In this document: piece after piece, positions 10,092 through 18,066 of the stretch
Position numbering within the stretch: position 1 is the first letter of the stretch
Layout of the letters: every line of letters starts with the position of its first letter
From: Enterococcus sp. 4G2_DIV0659
GTDB taxonomy: Bacteria; Bacillota; Bacilli; Lactobacillales; Enterococcaceae
Assembly (NCBI RefSeq): GCF_002140715.2
Contig: NZ_NGLE02000001.1
Span: 2,143,001 to 2,207,000, forward strand
Direction of reading: 5' to 3'
Length of the DNA stretch: 64,000 nucleotides
Translations under genes and position numbers: made by a program
Notes under the pieces: generated by a model
The model's database searches: none
What the model saw: only the letters and a program-made list of their open reading frames with translations
What the model was told of the DNA's origin: nothing

Positions 10092-11282
10092 TTGGATAAT
10101 TTTAGATTTTACGTACCGACAGATATTCGCTTTGGGAAAGACCGTTTAACAAAAGAGTTAACAGCAGTACTAGATGTATATGGTAAAAATGTATTGCTGG
10201 TTTATGGCGGAGGTAGTATTAAGAAAAATGGGTTGTATGATCAAGTAATCGATCTACTTGAAAACAATCAAAATAAAGTTGTTGAATTGAGTGGTGTAGA
10301 GCCTAATCCTCGTATTGAAACCGTTCGTCGTGGTGTAGCGTTGTGTCGGGAAAATGATATCGATGTCATTTTGGCTGTAGGCGGAGGCTCAACAATTGAT
10401 TGTTCTAAAGTGATTGCAGCAGGTTTTTACAGTGATGAAGATCCGTGGGAAGTCATAGTAGCAGGTAAAGGTTTTCAAGGTGAAGCTTTGCCGATTGTTA
10501 CCATCTTAACGTTAGCAGCAACAGGTAGCGAAATGAATATTGGTGCTGTGATTACAAACGTAGCAACAAACCAAAAATTAGGTGTTGGTGGGCCAGCGAT
10601 GATGCCGAAAGTGTCATTTTTAGATCCGACCACGACATTTACTGTACCAGCTTATCAAACAGCTGCAGGTTCTGCTGATATTTTAAGTCATTTATTTGAG
10701 AGTTATTTTAATATAACTGAAGGAACGGATGTACAGGATTTTGTATCAGAAGGCTTGATGCGTGCTGTTATTAAAAATTGCCCAATTGCGCTTAGTGATC
10801 CTGATAATTATGATGCTCGTGCGAACTTAATGTGGTCAAGTAGTTTGGCATTAAACGGATTAACACGGAATGGTAAACACGGTGTTTGGTCCTGTCATGC
10901 GATGGAGCATGAGTTAAGTGCATTTTATGATATTACACATGGAATTGGTTTGGCTATTTTGACACCTCGTTGGATGAACTATGTACTTTCAGACCAAACA
11001 GTGACTAAATTTGCGCAGTTTGCTCATAATGTTTGGGGAATCGTTGAGGATGATCCGATGGTGGCGGCGAAAAAAGGCATTCAAGCAACCTATGATTTCT
11101 TTAAAGCTTGCGACATTCCAATGACTTTACCTGCTGTTGGGATCGATGAGGAAAAATTTGGAGAAATGGCGAAACAAGCAGTAGCACACAGTACAATTAA
11201 AACAGATGCGTTTGTTCCGTTAAATGAGTCAGATGTTGAGGCGATTTATCGTGAATGTTTAACTGAGTCTAGCTTTACGTAA
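10092..11282 (+). CDS. Iron-containing alcohol dehydrogenase
   Basis: 396-residue group III Fe-ADH (YugJ/BdhA-like), NAD(P)H-dependent. The nucleotide motif GGGSTIDCSK is intact, and the metal site is visible as D...H in SADILSHLFES and the histidines in KHGVWSCHAMEHELSAFYD and ITHGIGLAIL. The start is taken as TTG at 10092: GGAGG at 10080-10084 gives 7-base spacing and the protein begins (M)DNFRFYVPTDIRFG. The longer ORF from 10041 has no RBS and contains the promoter. The substrate (butanal or another aldehyde) cannot be told. Confidence 0.88.
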   Translation: MDNFRFYVPTDIRFGKDRLTKELTAVLDVYGKNVLLVYGGGSIKKNGLYDQVIDLLENNQNKVVELSGVEPNPRIETVRRGVALCRENDIDVILAVGGGSTIDCSKVIAAGFYSDEDPWEVIVAGKGFQGEALPIVTILTLAATGSEMNIGAVITNVATNQKLGVGGPAMMPKVSFLDPTTTFTVPAYQTAAGSADILSHLFESYFNITEGTDVQDFVSEGLMRAVIKNCPIALSDPDNYDARANLMWSSSLALNGLTRNGKHGVWSCHAMEHELSAFYDITHGIGLAILTPRWMNYVLSDQTVTKFAQFAHNVWGIVEDDPMVAAKKGIQATYDFFKACDIPMTLPAVGIDEEKFGEMAKQAVAHSTIKTDAFVPLNESDVEAIYRECLTESSFT

Positions 11283-11315
11283 CTAAAATTTGCGACTTGA
11301 AAAGGGGATAGGCTG

Positions 11316-11651
11316 ATGAAACAGTTGTTTGATGAAACGTATTCTGAAAATCGGACGCTTTGGTATGCTTATTTTAAAAATACAGAGCAAATCGATTTAA
11401 TAGAAACGATTTGCCAAATTATCCAAAATGACTTGCAGAATACTGCTGATGTTTTGGCGACAAGCTGGATATTTTATCGTGAAGAGTTGCAAACAGATGC
11501 GTTAGAGGAAAAAGTCCGTTCTTCAATCATGGTTCGTTTTGAAGGTGGACAATACTATGTTCAATGTAATATGTCCGATTTTGAGTTTGTTACGCAGCGA
11601 GAAGTTATTGATACTTGGCTTCAACGTTTGAAAGAAAATCTAGAGAAATAA
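11316..11651 (+). CDS. Hypothetical protein, 111 aa
   Basis: Not recognised. An acidic, soluble, mostly helical small protein with no signal peptide or membrane segment; aromatic-rich N-terminus (ENRTLWYAYFKN). GGGG at 11304-11307 precedes the ATG. It follows the Fe-ADH by 33 bases on the same strand without a terminator between, so it is probably co-transcribed. No function can be assigned. Confidence 0.7.
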   Translation: MKQLFDETYSENRTLWYAYFKNTEQIDLIETICQIIQNDLQNTADVLATSWIFYREELQTDALEEKVRSSIMVRFEGGQYYVQCNMSDFEFVTQREVIDTWLQRLKENLEK

Positions 11652-11653
11652 AA

Positions 11654-11835
11654 AAGGGTGAGTGCGTGACAAAACTAAAAATCAATTTTGTTTCACACTC
11701 TAATTCCTAATAAACGGTGGACAAAAGTCAGGTTCTTCGGCAATTTCGCAAAAATCGAGCAATACAAGAAGCGTATTGTTCGATTTTTACTCCAATTGCT
11801 CGAACCTAACCGACTTTTATCTCAACCTCACCCTT
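11654..11835. repeat. Large nested-hairpin intergenic element A
   Basis: Several nested inverted repeats: outer AAGGGTGAG (11654-11662)/CTCACCCTT (11827-11835), AAAAGTC (11723-11729)/GACTTTT (11812-11818), AGGTTC...GCAATT paired with AATTGC...GAACCT (11794-11807), and inner AAAATCGAGCAATAC (11751-11765) with 11773-11787 (15 bp, one G-U). No ORF. It lies between convergent units and may terminate both. Its right edge read on the minus strand (CCGTTTATTCTGTTTTTA) is shared with repeats at 22494 and 34408. Confidence 0.75.
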
Positions 11836-11850
11836 AAAAACAGAATAAAC

Positions 11851-11965
11851 GGCGGGAGCAGAAGCAACCCCTTCGGAAATAAGAATGCATTCACAAAAAT
11901 TTGAAGAACAATTTTCGTGAATGTATTCTTATTTCTCGGGGCTAAACGCATTCTGTCCCAGCCTC
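11851..11965. repeat. Nested-hairpin intergenic element B (bidirectional terminator)
   Basis: Inner 19-bp stem 11876-11894/11917-11935 (GAAATAAGAATGCATTCAC, one G-U). Further out CCCC/GGGG (11868-11871/11938-11941), and GGGAGCAGAAGC (11854-11865) against GCATTCTGTCCC (11948-11959, imperfect). A T-run lies at about 11970-11976 on the plus strand. Minus-strand bases 11855-11875 are near-identical to 34423-34443 (GAAGGGGTTGCTTCTGCTCC), so it is one copy of a dispersed family. It lies just past the gpmA stop. Confidence 0.8.
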
Positions 11966-11974
11966 TTCGCTTTT

Positions 11975-12661
11975 TTATAAATAGTATTTTTTAGCTACTG
12001 TTAAATCATCGTTTAATTCATAAACAAGTGGTTGACCTGTTGGGATTTCAAGATCCATGATATCTTCGTCTGAAATACCTTCGATGTGTTTTGCTAACGC
12101 ACGTAAAGAGTTACCGTGAGCTGCAACTAAAACAGTTTTATTATCTAGTAAAGCAGGAGCGATTTCATCTTGCCAGAATGGTAAAGCACGTTCTAATGTT
12201 ACTTTTAAGTTTTCCCCACCTGGAACATCGCGTTTGTCTAACATTGCATAACGGCGATCGTTTGCAGCAGACCCTTCATCGTTTGCTTCCATTAATGGAG
12301 GAAGAGTGTCGTAAGAACGACGCCAAATGTGTACTTGGTCATCTCCATATTTTTCAGCAGTTTCTTTTTTGTTTAAGCCTTGTAATTTACCATAATGACG
12401 TTCGTTTAAGCGCCAAGATTTAATTTGAGGCACCCATAATTGCTCTGAGTGTTCTAAAAGTAAGTTACATGTTTTGATTGCACGAGTTAAAACAGAAGTA
12501 TAGGCTACATCAAATTCAATTCCAGCTTCTTTGATTTTGCGGCCGCCTTCAATCGCTTCTTCAATTCCTTCTGGTGCTAAATCAACATCAGCCCAACCGG
12601 TAAATTGATTCAACGCATTCCATTCACTAAGTCCATGACGAGAAAATACTAATTTTGGCAT
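11975..12661 (-). CDS. gpmA: 2,3-bisphosphoglycerate-dependent phosphoglycerate mutase
   Basis: 228-residue dPGM glycolytic enzyme interconverting 3- and 2-phosphoglycerate. The phosphohistidine motif FSRHG (R8-H9), the acidic and substrate region [14 protein letters not shown] and the second histidine in [10 protein letters not shown] are intact. It is a single-gene unit with AAGGAG before the ATG, its own promoter, and a large hairpin element just downstream. Confidence 0.95.
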   Translation of the reverse strand: MPKLVFSRHGLSEWNALNQFTGWADVDLAPEGIEEAIEGGRKIKEAGIEFDVAYTSVLTRAIKTCNLLLEHSEQLWVPQIKSWRLNERHYGKLQGLNKKETAEKYGDDQVHIWRRSYDTLPPLMEANDEGSAANDRRYAMLDKRDVPGGENLKVTLERALPFWQDEIAPALLDNKTVLVAAHGNSLRALAKHIEGISDEDIMDLEIPTGQPLVYELNDDLTVAKKYYL

Positions 12662-12711
12662 GTATAGCTCTCCTTTGAGTTGTAGTTTCTGAAACTTTCA
12701 TTTCCTTTTCT

Positions 12712-12740
12712 ATTGTACAACGTTTTAAAATAGATTTCCA
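12712..12740 (-). promoter_or_regulatory. Promoter of gpmA
   Basis: On the minus strand: TGGAAA (12740-12735), 17-base spacer, TACAAT (12717-12712), about 50 bases before the gpmA start. Confidence 0.6.
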
Positions 12741-12792
12741 TTGTAAATTAGTAAAAACTACTGAAAAGTCTTGTTAGAAAAGCTTTCTAAAA

Positions 12793-12837
12793 GAAAAACA
12801 TCAAGGCAAACCAAGCGTTGGTCTGTTTGATGTTTTC
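12793..12837 (-). terminator. Terminator of the recombinase-like gene
   Basis: AAAACATCAA (12795-12804) and TTGATGTTTT (12827-12836) pair, with inner ACCAA/TTGGT (12810-12814/12818-12822). On the minus strand a T-rich tract follows. It lies 13 bases past the stop of the recombinase-like gene. Confidence 0.7.
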
Positions 12838-12849
12838 TTAACTGTAACA

Positions 12850-13428
12850 CTATATTTTTGTGATTTCATTCTCGGGTAGCCTGATATACTTATAACAAGT
12901 ACCGACAGAAACATTGCATTTTGATGAAATGAACTGGATGGTTTCTTTTTTTTCATAGTAAAGATGTCGAATTTTTTTGACTGTCTGTCTATCAATTTTT
13001 GGGCGACCACCGATTTTTCCTTTTTTACGTGCATTATTTAAACCGATCAAGGTACGTTCTTTGATCAGGTCGCATTCCATAAGTGCTAACCCATTCATCA
13101 ACTTAAAATAGATGTCTCCCATAGTTTGACGAGTGTCAATTTCTTCATCTAAACTAACCAAATGAATGCCGGAACCTTTAAAGGTTTGGGTCAATTCAGT
13201 TAATTGTCGAGTAGAGCGTCCTAATCGATTTAAACGGCAAATCACAAGTGCATCACCAGGTTCCAAAATTCTAAGGACAGATTCAAGTTCAGAAGTAGCG
13301 TGTTTATCGTCTGTAATATCAAAAGACTCGTGAAAAATTTCTTCACAACCGAAATCAGTCAATATCTTTATTTGAGCATCTAAATCGCTGTCAGTAATTG
13401 TTGTACGTGCGTAACCAATTGTTTTCAT
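12850..13428 (-). CDS. Serine recombinase (resolvase/invertase family) lacking the catalytic serine
   Basis: 192 residues with the architecture of a small resolvase: N-terminal catalytic domain (about 1-120), long helix, C-terminal HTH (about 140-185, GRPKIDRQTV then ISSKCNVSVGTCYKYI). Numbering matches Tn3 resolvase: R8, R68 and R71 are kept (YAR; RLNRLGR), but position 10, normally the nucleophilic Ser (YARVST), is Thr (YARTT), and position 67, normally Asp, is Asn. It may be inactive as a recombinase and act only as a DNA-binding protein. The ATG at 13428 has AAAGGA in front; the longer ORF start lacks one. No transposon ends are seen around it. Confidence 0.85.
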   Translation of the reverse strand: MKTIGYARTTITDSDLDAQIKILTDFGCEEIFHESFDITDDKHATSELESVLRILEPGDALVICRLNRLGRSTRQLTELTQTFKGSGIHLVSLDEEIDTRQTMGDIYFKLMNGLALMECDLIKERTLIGLNNARKKGKIGGRPKIDRQTVKKIRHLYYEKKETIQFISSKCNVSVGTCYKYIRLPENEITKI

Positions 13429-13558
13429 CGTTCGTCCTTTCTTAAGAAAAAATAATAGGATATTAAGAATGTAGCACATAAACGAACGAAATGATAGATG
13501 TTTTTTTCATCTTTTTCTCATATATTTGTTTTATTTGAAATAAAGTACAACAAAAGTA

Positions 13559-14236
13559 CTATTTAGACACATGAATTGTTCTAGGTCCACTTTCGCCACC
13601 TACGATAACGGTTGAAACGATTTGAAGAAATAGGCCATGCTCAACTACGCCAACTAATTGATCTAAATAATCACCTAATGCAATTGGATCAGCAATTTCG
13701 TTCAAATGAAGATCAATAATGTGATGACCGCCATCAGTAACTAAAGCCTTACCGTCGCTTGCCATTCTTAAAGCTGGTGAGAACCCTTTTTCTTCAAATA
13801 AACGAAGTAACTGTTGGCTGCCATAAGGAATGACTTCAACAGGTAACGGAAACTTGCCAAGTTTTTTGACTAGTTTAGACTCATCGACAATCCAAATACA
13901 TTTCTTTGAATAGGTTGCAACGATCTTTTCAAATAATAAAGCCGCGCCCCCACCTTTGATTCCTTGAAAATCTTCACTGATTTCATCCGCACCGTCAATG
14001 GTTAAATCAACATAGGGAACATCATCAATGCTTTTTAGAGGAATCCCTAACTCAATAGCCTGACGCTCTGTTTCTTTTGACGTTGTCACACCAGTGATGG
14101 ACAATCCTTCTTCTTTTACACGTCTACCAATTTCATCAACCATGAATTTTGCGGTAGAGCCAGTTCCTAGACCTACAATCATTCCATCTTCTACATACTT
14201 TGCTGCTTCAATCCCTGCCATTTGTTTAAGGTTCAT
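13559..14236 (-). CDS. rpiA: Ribose-5-phosphate isomerase A
   Basis: 225-residue RpiA with all family motifs: [16 protein letters not shown] (phosphate/ribose loop), DGADEI with catalytic Asp/Glu, [11 protein letters not shown], and [20 protein letters not shown]. It interconverts ribose-5-phosphate and ribulose-5-phosphate, so it can receive ribose-5-phosphate made by DeoB. The start at 14236 has AGGAGAG about 10 bases upstream and gives [15 protein letters not shown]; the longer ORF start at 14272 has no RBS. Confidence 0.95.
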   Translation of the reverse strand: MNLKQMAGIEAAKYVEDGMIVGLGTGSTAKFMVDEIGRRVKEEGLSITGVTTSKETERQAIELGIPLKSIDDVPYVDLTIDGADEISEDFQGIKGGGAALLFEKIVATYSKKCIWIVDESKLVKKLGKFPLPVEVIPYGSQQLLRLFEEKGFSPALRMASDGKALVTDGGHHIIDLHLNEIADPIALGDYLDQLVGVVEHGLFLQIVSTVIVGGESGPRTIHVSK

Positions 14237-14345
14237 TACACGTACCCTCTCCTTTTTAAGTCTAAGTCTCACACCAATAGTTTACATGCAAGGAACAAAA
14301 AAAGATAGATACTCAAATTGATTTATCTGTTTTTTAATTTTAAAC

Positions 14346-16760
14346 TTATTTAGCAAAGTAAACGTTAAAACTGTTGATTTTAGATGGTGCTAGCCCATCA
14401 GCAATTACATCTGTTGTTGGTCCATATAAGTGGTATCCCTTTTTTAATTGGATAGGAAGTATAACTTTTCTCTTATCTTCTTCTTTCAGATCATTTACTT
14501 TTAGTTTAAGATTGACAAATAGCTGTAAATTAGCAGTAATTTTCGAAGCATAATGAATTCTAAAGCCTTCTAATTCGTGTGAATCTGGTTTTTCAGAAGT
14601 AAAATTGACCCCATCTTTAGTATATTCGATAGTAGCATCTACGATGGAAGTAAGCTTGTTGGAAGAATCGAACCATGTAATTTCTGGATAGTCAACGGCT
14701 TTAAACGTTTTTCCTTTTGCCGTTGTTAAATGAAATTCAACCCAATTATCCTTTGAATTTTTAAGGAGTCCAGCACCATATTGGAAATAAATTGTATTCG
14801 TCATAGGATCATCAATATACAGATAATTTCTACGGCTATCTCGCAAATCTGTTCCCCAGCCTACAAAGGAATAGCCGTTTGAGTATGAACTTGAGTTAAC
14901 TGATACTTTACAGACAGCTTTAACAGTCCCATCCTCAGTAGTTGCTGTAATGACTGCTTCTCCAGCCTGCCTAGAATTGATTTCTCCAGTTGATGAAACA
15001 GTGGCGATTAATGGATTACTCGTTGTCCAGATGATATTTTGTGGCTGCGCATTCTCCGGTAGGGTTTTGGCATTTAAAGTAACTTTTTGAAGCTTATCAA
15101 TATTGAGTGCTGTTTGGCTAAGCTCTATTTTTTGAATTTTAGGTAAATCACTTACTGTAATGTCAATCACTGCTTTTACAGAAGGATTTCTAGTTGAAAA
15201 AGCTTCTATTTTTGCTTTTCCAGCATGAACAGCAGTGACTGTACCATTAAAATCGACAGTGGAAATCTCTGGATTAAGACTTCTAAAACCGATTGAGGGA
15301 TAAGTCGCATTTTTAGGAGCTAATGTAACTGTTAGCTGCTCCTGGTCGCCTACTAAAAGTGATAGGGCACCTTTTTGAACTGTAACTGAAGTTGCAGCTA
15401 TTTCTGATGTTTGTTCAGTAAAACCGCCAATAAAAAAGGTACGGAAAGTTTCCTCAGTCCATATGCCATTGTCTTGTAATAAGTAACTGCTACCACTGTT
15501 TAAACCTAATGTTTCCTTTGGGCTAACAGGTAAATTTTGGCGGTTTTCTTTATCAGAAGAACGATAAACAACAGCGATAGAGAAGTCTTTTCCAGTTAAA
15601 GTAACAGGTTTTTTCAACCGGATTGTTTCAGTGCCTATTTCTTTTTTTATCCCTTCTTGAACCTTAGTAAAACCAGTTAGGTTTTTTGAAGGTTTTCCAT
15701 TAGGTATAACGTAAATTTCATAATTTACATCATTACTTAATGTTTTCAATGAAACAGCAGATAACTGTTCTGGTGTTTCGGTTTTTCGTGAATAAGAAGT
15801 GGCAAGTGTTCGTTCTTTATTCGGAAATAATGGCACAAGTTGTCCACCAGTAAAATAAGCTCCGTTGTACTTTTTAAAATAATTATCCTTATTTTCTACG
15901 GAAGTAATGACATTGATGTCTGATTTTTTTAATTGGAAGTCATCATAAGAAATATAAAAATAACCTTGATCTCCCCAGTTAGGTCCCCAACTGTTTTTGA
16001 CAATAAACGCGCCGTCTTGAGATGGTTTGTAAACGAATACATCTTTGCGGAAGGTGTCATCCCAGCCAACGATGGTCGTTACGTGATTAACAGTACCAAC
16101 ACGTTCTTTAGGAATATACTGAGAACTATAACGGGTTTCGTACCCTCTAAACATTAAATTGCTCTGAATAGCATTACCATAACGATGAACATATTCTTTG
16201 ATTGTTTGGATACGCTTATCGTTGTCTTCTTGAGAAATGTCTAATGAGACTTTTGGAAGAGTGACTATACCTTGTACATGCTTTTCTGCATTTAAGTTTT
16301 GCCACTTAGCAAGCGGTTGGTAGCCAGTAATAGAGTTGGGGAAAGTGTTCTCGTTGACTGGACCAGACCAGTCTAACATAGCATCTATAACGGGTTCAGT
16401 ATCATAGCCGTTATCTAATCCGCCGCCATTACTAATAACAGTAGAATAAGGATTTTCTCCTATTGCGCCAGTTGCATCCCTAGCAATTAGATAATTAAAA
16501 TAATTTGCTGAGAAATCGTGCTGCTCACCATTTCTGGCTAAATAACTCTCAAGTGCCGAAGTGGCGGCGTATGACCAGCAAATAGATCGTGTTTGAGCTT
16601 TAACCGGAGTCACTTGTCCAGTTTCCCGAGGATCGTACTTGGCTGGTAGACTACTTTCTTCGCCAAAAGCGTTTTGAGCTGAGAAAATGAAGCAAACAAA
16701 CAGAGCGATAAGCAGATAGTGCCTTTTAACAATGGGTAAAGCGTTACCATTTTTTTTCAT
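14346..16760 (-). CDS. Secreted C1-family (papain-like) cysteine peptidase with bacterial Ig-like domains
   Basis: 804 residues from the ATG at 16760 (AGGAGG upstream). Signal peptide 1 to about 33 (AFG/EE). Papain-like domain with catalytic C61 (RSICWSYAATSALES), H226 (VNHVTTIVGWDD) and N256 (VKNSWGPNWG). Then a lectin-like/beta region (about 285-450), two BIG2-type Ig-like repeats (about 455-620, ending SLNPEISTVDFNGTVTAV and TTSNPLIATVSSTGEI), and a C-terminal beta domain. No LPXTG or membrane anchor, so it is probably secreted or wall-associated. Monocistronic by its neighbours. Substrate unknown; activity inferred from the intact triad. Confidence 0.87.
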   Translation of the reverse strand: MKKNGNALPIVKRHYLLIALFVCFIFSAQNAFGEESSLPAKYDPRETGQVTPVKAQTRSICWSYAATSALESYLARNGEQHDFSANYFNYLIARDATGAIGENPYSTVISNGGGLDNGYDTEPVIDAMLDWSGPVNENTFPNSITGYQPLAKWQNLNAEKHVQGIVTLPKVSLDISQEDNDKRIQTIKEYVHRYGNAIQSNLMFRGYETRYSSQYIPKERVGTVNHVTTIVGWDDTFRKDVFVYKPSQDGAFIVKNSWGPNWGDQGYFYISYDDFQLKKSDINVITSVENKDNYFKKYNGAYFTGGQLVPLFPNKERTLATSYSRKTETPEQLSAVSLKTLSNDVNYEIYVIPNGKPSKNLTGFTKVQEGIKKEIGTETIRLKKPVTLTGKDFSIAVVYRSSDKENRQNLPVSPKETLGLNSGSSYLLQDNGIWTEETFRTFFIGGFTEQTSEIAATSVTVQKGALSLLVGDQEQLTVTLAPKNATYPSIGFRSLNPEISTVDFNGTVTAVHAGKAKIEAFSTRNPSVKAVIDITVSDLPKIQKIELSQTALNIDKLQKVTLNAKTLPENAQPQNIIWTTSNPLIATVSSTGEINSRQAGEAVITATTEDGTVKAVCKVSVNSSSYSNGYSFVGWGTDLRDSRRNYLYIDDPMTNTIYFQYGAGLLKNSKDNWVEFHLTTAKGKTFKAVDYPEITWFDSSNKLTSIVDATIEYTKDGVNFTSEKPDSHELEGFRIHYASKITANLQLFVNLKLKVNDLKEEDKRKVILPIQLKKGYHLYGPTTDVIADGLAPSKINSFNVYFAK

Positions 16761-16784
16761 ATAGATTCCTCCTTCTTTCAATCT

Positions 16785-16813
16785 ATAGTACTCTTTTTAT
16801 TACTTTTTGTAAA
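16785..16813 (-). promoter_or_regulatory. Promoter of the C1 peptidase gene
   Basis: Minus strand TTTACA (16813-16808), 17-base spacer, TACTAT (16790-16785). It stands back to back with the rpsL promoter, 34 bases apart. Confidence 0.65.
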
Positions 16814-16846
16814 TGAGTTATTTTTTGTGGACCTAAAAAACAATAG

Positions 16847-16875
16847 TTGACAAATGAAATACGTCATGGTATGCT
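16847..16875 (+). promoter_or_regulatory. Promoter of the str operon
   Basis: TTGACA (16847-16852), 17-base spacer, TATGCT (16870-16875) with an extended -10 TGG before it. Two bases after the -10 begins CAAAGGTGCT, the same motif at the same distance as at the rpsJ promoter. Confidence 0.88.
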
Positions 16876-16897
16876 ATCAAAGGTGCTTTATCTACAG

Positions 16898-16971
16898 GTC
16901 TCTCGTTGGAGACGTGCTGACTGTCTATCGAAGCATATTTGATAATGAGTGCAGAGACTGCATTATTTTTT
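16898..16971 (+). terminator. rpsL leader with attenuator hairpin
   Basis: The leader of about 155 bases contains GTCTC/GAGAC (16898-16902/16909-16913), then a terminator-like hairpin ATAATG...CATTAT (16942-16947/16961-16966) with inner AGT/ACT or alternatively TGCAG/CTGCA pairing, followed by a T-run to 16971. Its place between promoter and rpsL suggests premature termination control of the str operon. The trigger is unknown. Confidence 0.6.
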
Positions 16972-17037
16972 ATCGCTAAAAAAGAACCACCTGGATGTGT
17001 GGGACTAGATGCGAAATGAGGAAGGAGGAAACAAGGA

Positions 17038-17457
17038 ATGCCTACAATTAATCAATTAGTACGTAAACCTCGTAAATCAAAGGTGGAAAAATCTAATTCA
17101 CCAGCGTTGAACAAAGGATATAATAGCTTCAAGAAATCTCAAACAAACGTAAATTCACCACAAAAGCGTGGGGTTTGTACACGTGTGGGAACTATGACAC
17201 CTAAAAAACCGAACTCAGCTTTACGTAAATATGCCCGTGTTCGTTTGTCTAACTTAATCGAAGTAACAGCTTATATCCCAGGGATTGGTCACAACTTACA
17301 AGAACATAGCGTGGTATTATTACGCGGTGGACGTGTAAAAGACTTACCAGGGGTACGTTATCATATCGTACGTGGTGCGCTTGATACAGCCGGCGTTACT
17401 GATCGTAAACAAAGCCGCTCTAAATATGGTACTAAAATGCCTAAAGCAGCTAAATAA
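17038..17457 (+). CDS. rpsL: 30S ribosomal protein S12
   Basis: 139 residues, decoding-centre protein. The conserved [17 protein letters not shown] and [16 protein letters not shown] loops carry the wild-type lysines at the usual streptomycin-resistance positions. GAAGGAGG precedes the ATG. First gene of the str operon, directly behind the leader attenuator. Confidence 0.98.
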   Translation: MPTINQLVRKPRKSKVEKSNSPALNKGYNSFKKSQTNVNSPQKRGVCTRVGTMTPKKPNSALRKYARVRLSNLIEVTAYIPGIGHNLQEHSVVLLRGGRVKDLPGVRYHIVRGALDTAGVTDRKQSRSKYGTKMPKAAK

Positions 17458-17513
17458 TTTGACAATCACTAAGGTAGTATATAAAAAAGAATTTTCGGAA
17501 GGAGGAGTTACGG

Positions 17514-17984
17514 ATGCCACGTAAAGGTCCTGTTACAAAACGCGATGTTTTACCAGATCCAATTTATAACTCAAAATTAGTAACTCGCTTGATCAACCGT
17601 GTAATGGTTGATGGAAAACGCGGGATTGCTGCTAATATTATCTATAATTCATTTGATATTATTAAAGAATCTACAGGGAACGACCCATTGGAAGTTTTCG
17701 AACAAGCAATGAAAAACGTTATGCCTGTCTTAGAAGTAAAAGCTCGCCGTGTTGGGGGTTCTAACTATCAAGTACCAGTTGAAGTTCGTCCAGAACGTCG
17801 TACAACTTTAGGTCTACGTTGGGTTGTTAACTATGCTCGCCTACGCGGTGAACATACAATGGAACAACGTCTAGCGAAAGAAATCATGGATGCTGCCAAT
17901 AACACTGGTGCTTCTGTTAAAAAACGTGAAGACACACATAAAATGGCGGACGCTAACCGTGCGTTTGCACATTATCGTTGGTAA
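17514..17984 (+). CDS. rpsG: 30S ribosomal protein S7
   Basis: 156 residues, the usual length; binds the 3' major domain of 16S rRNA and nucleates 30S head assembly. Motifs [16 protein letters not shown] and [16 protein letters not shown] are typical. RBS GGAAGGAGG. Second gene of the str operon, 56 bases after rpsL. Confidence 0.98.
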   Translation: MPRKGPVTKRDVLPDPIYNSKLVTRLINRVMVDGKRGIAANIIYNSFDIIKESTGNDPLEVFEQAMKNVMPVLEVKARRVGGSNYQVPVEVRPERRTTLGLRWVVNYARLRGEHTMEQRLAKEIMDAANNTGASVKKREDTHKMADANRAFAHYRW

Positions 17985-18066
17985 GATCCTCTCTGTATGT
18001 AATTTAACTTTACAACAGACAGTCACTTTACAATCGATTTAAATAAAGAGAGGAGAACAACCTAGA

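Noticed and set aside
12850..13489. Recombinase gene as part of a transposon or integrated element
   Set aside because: No terminal repeats, no target duplication, no other mobile genes; neighbours are housekeeping genes.
14298..14330. Possible terminator of the C1 peptidase gene (minus strand)
   Set aside because: Only an AGATA/TATCT stem before the T-run; too weak to list.
17459..17485. TTGACA between rpsL and rpsG as an internal promoter
   Set aside because: No -10 box at acceptable spacing (TATATA at 13, TATAAA at 15 bases).
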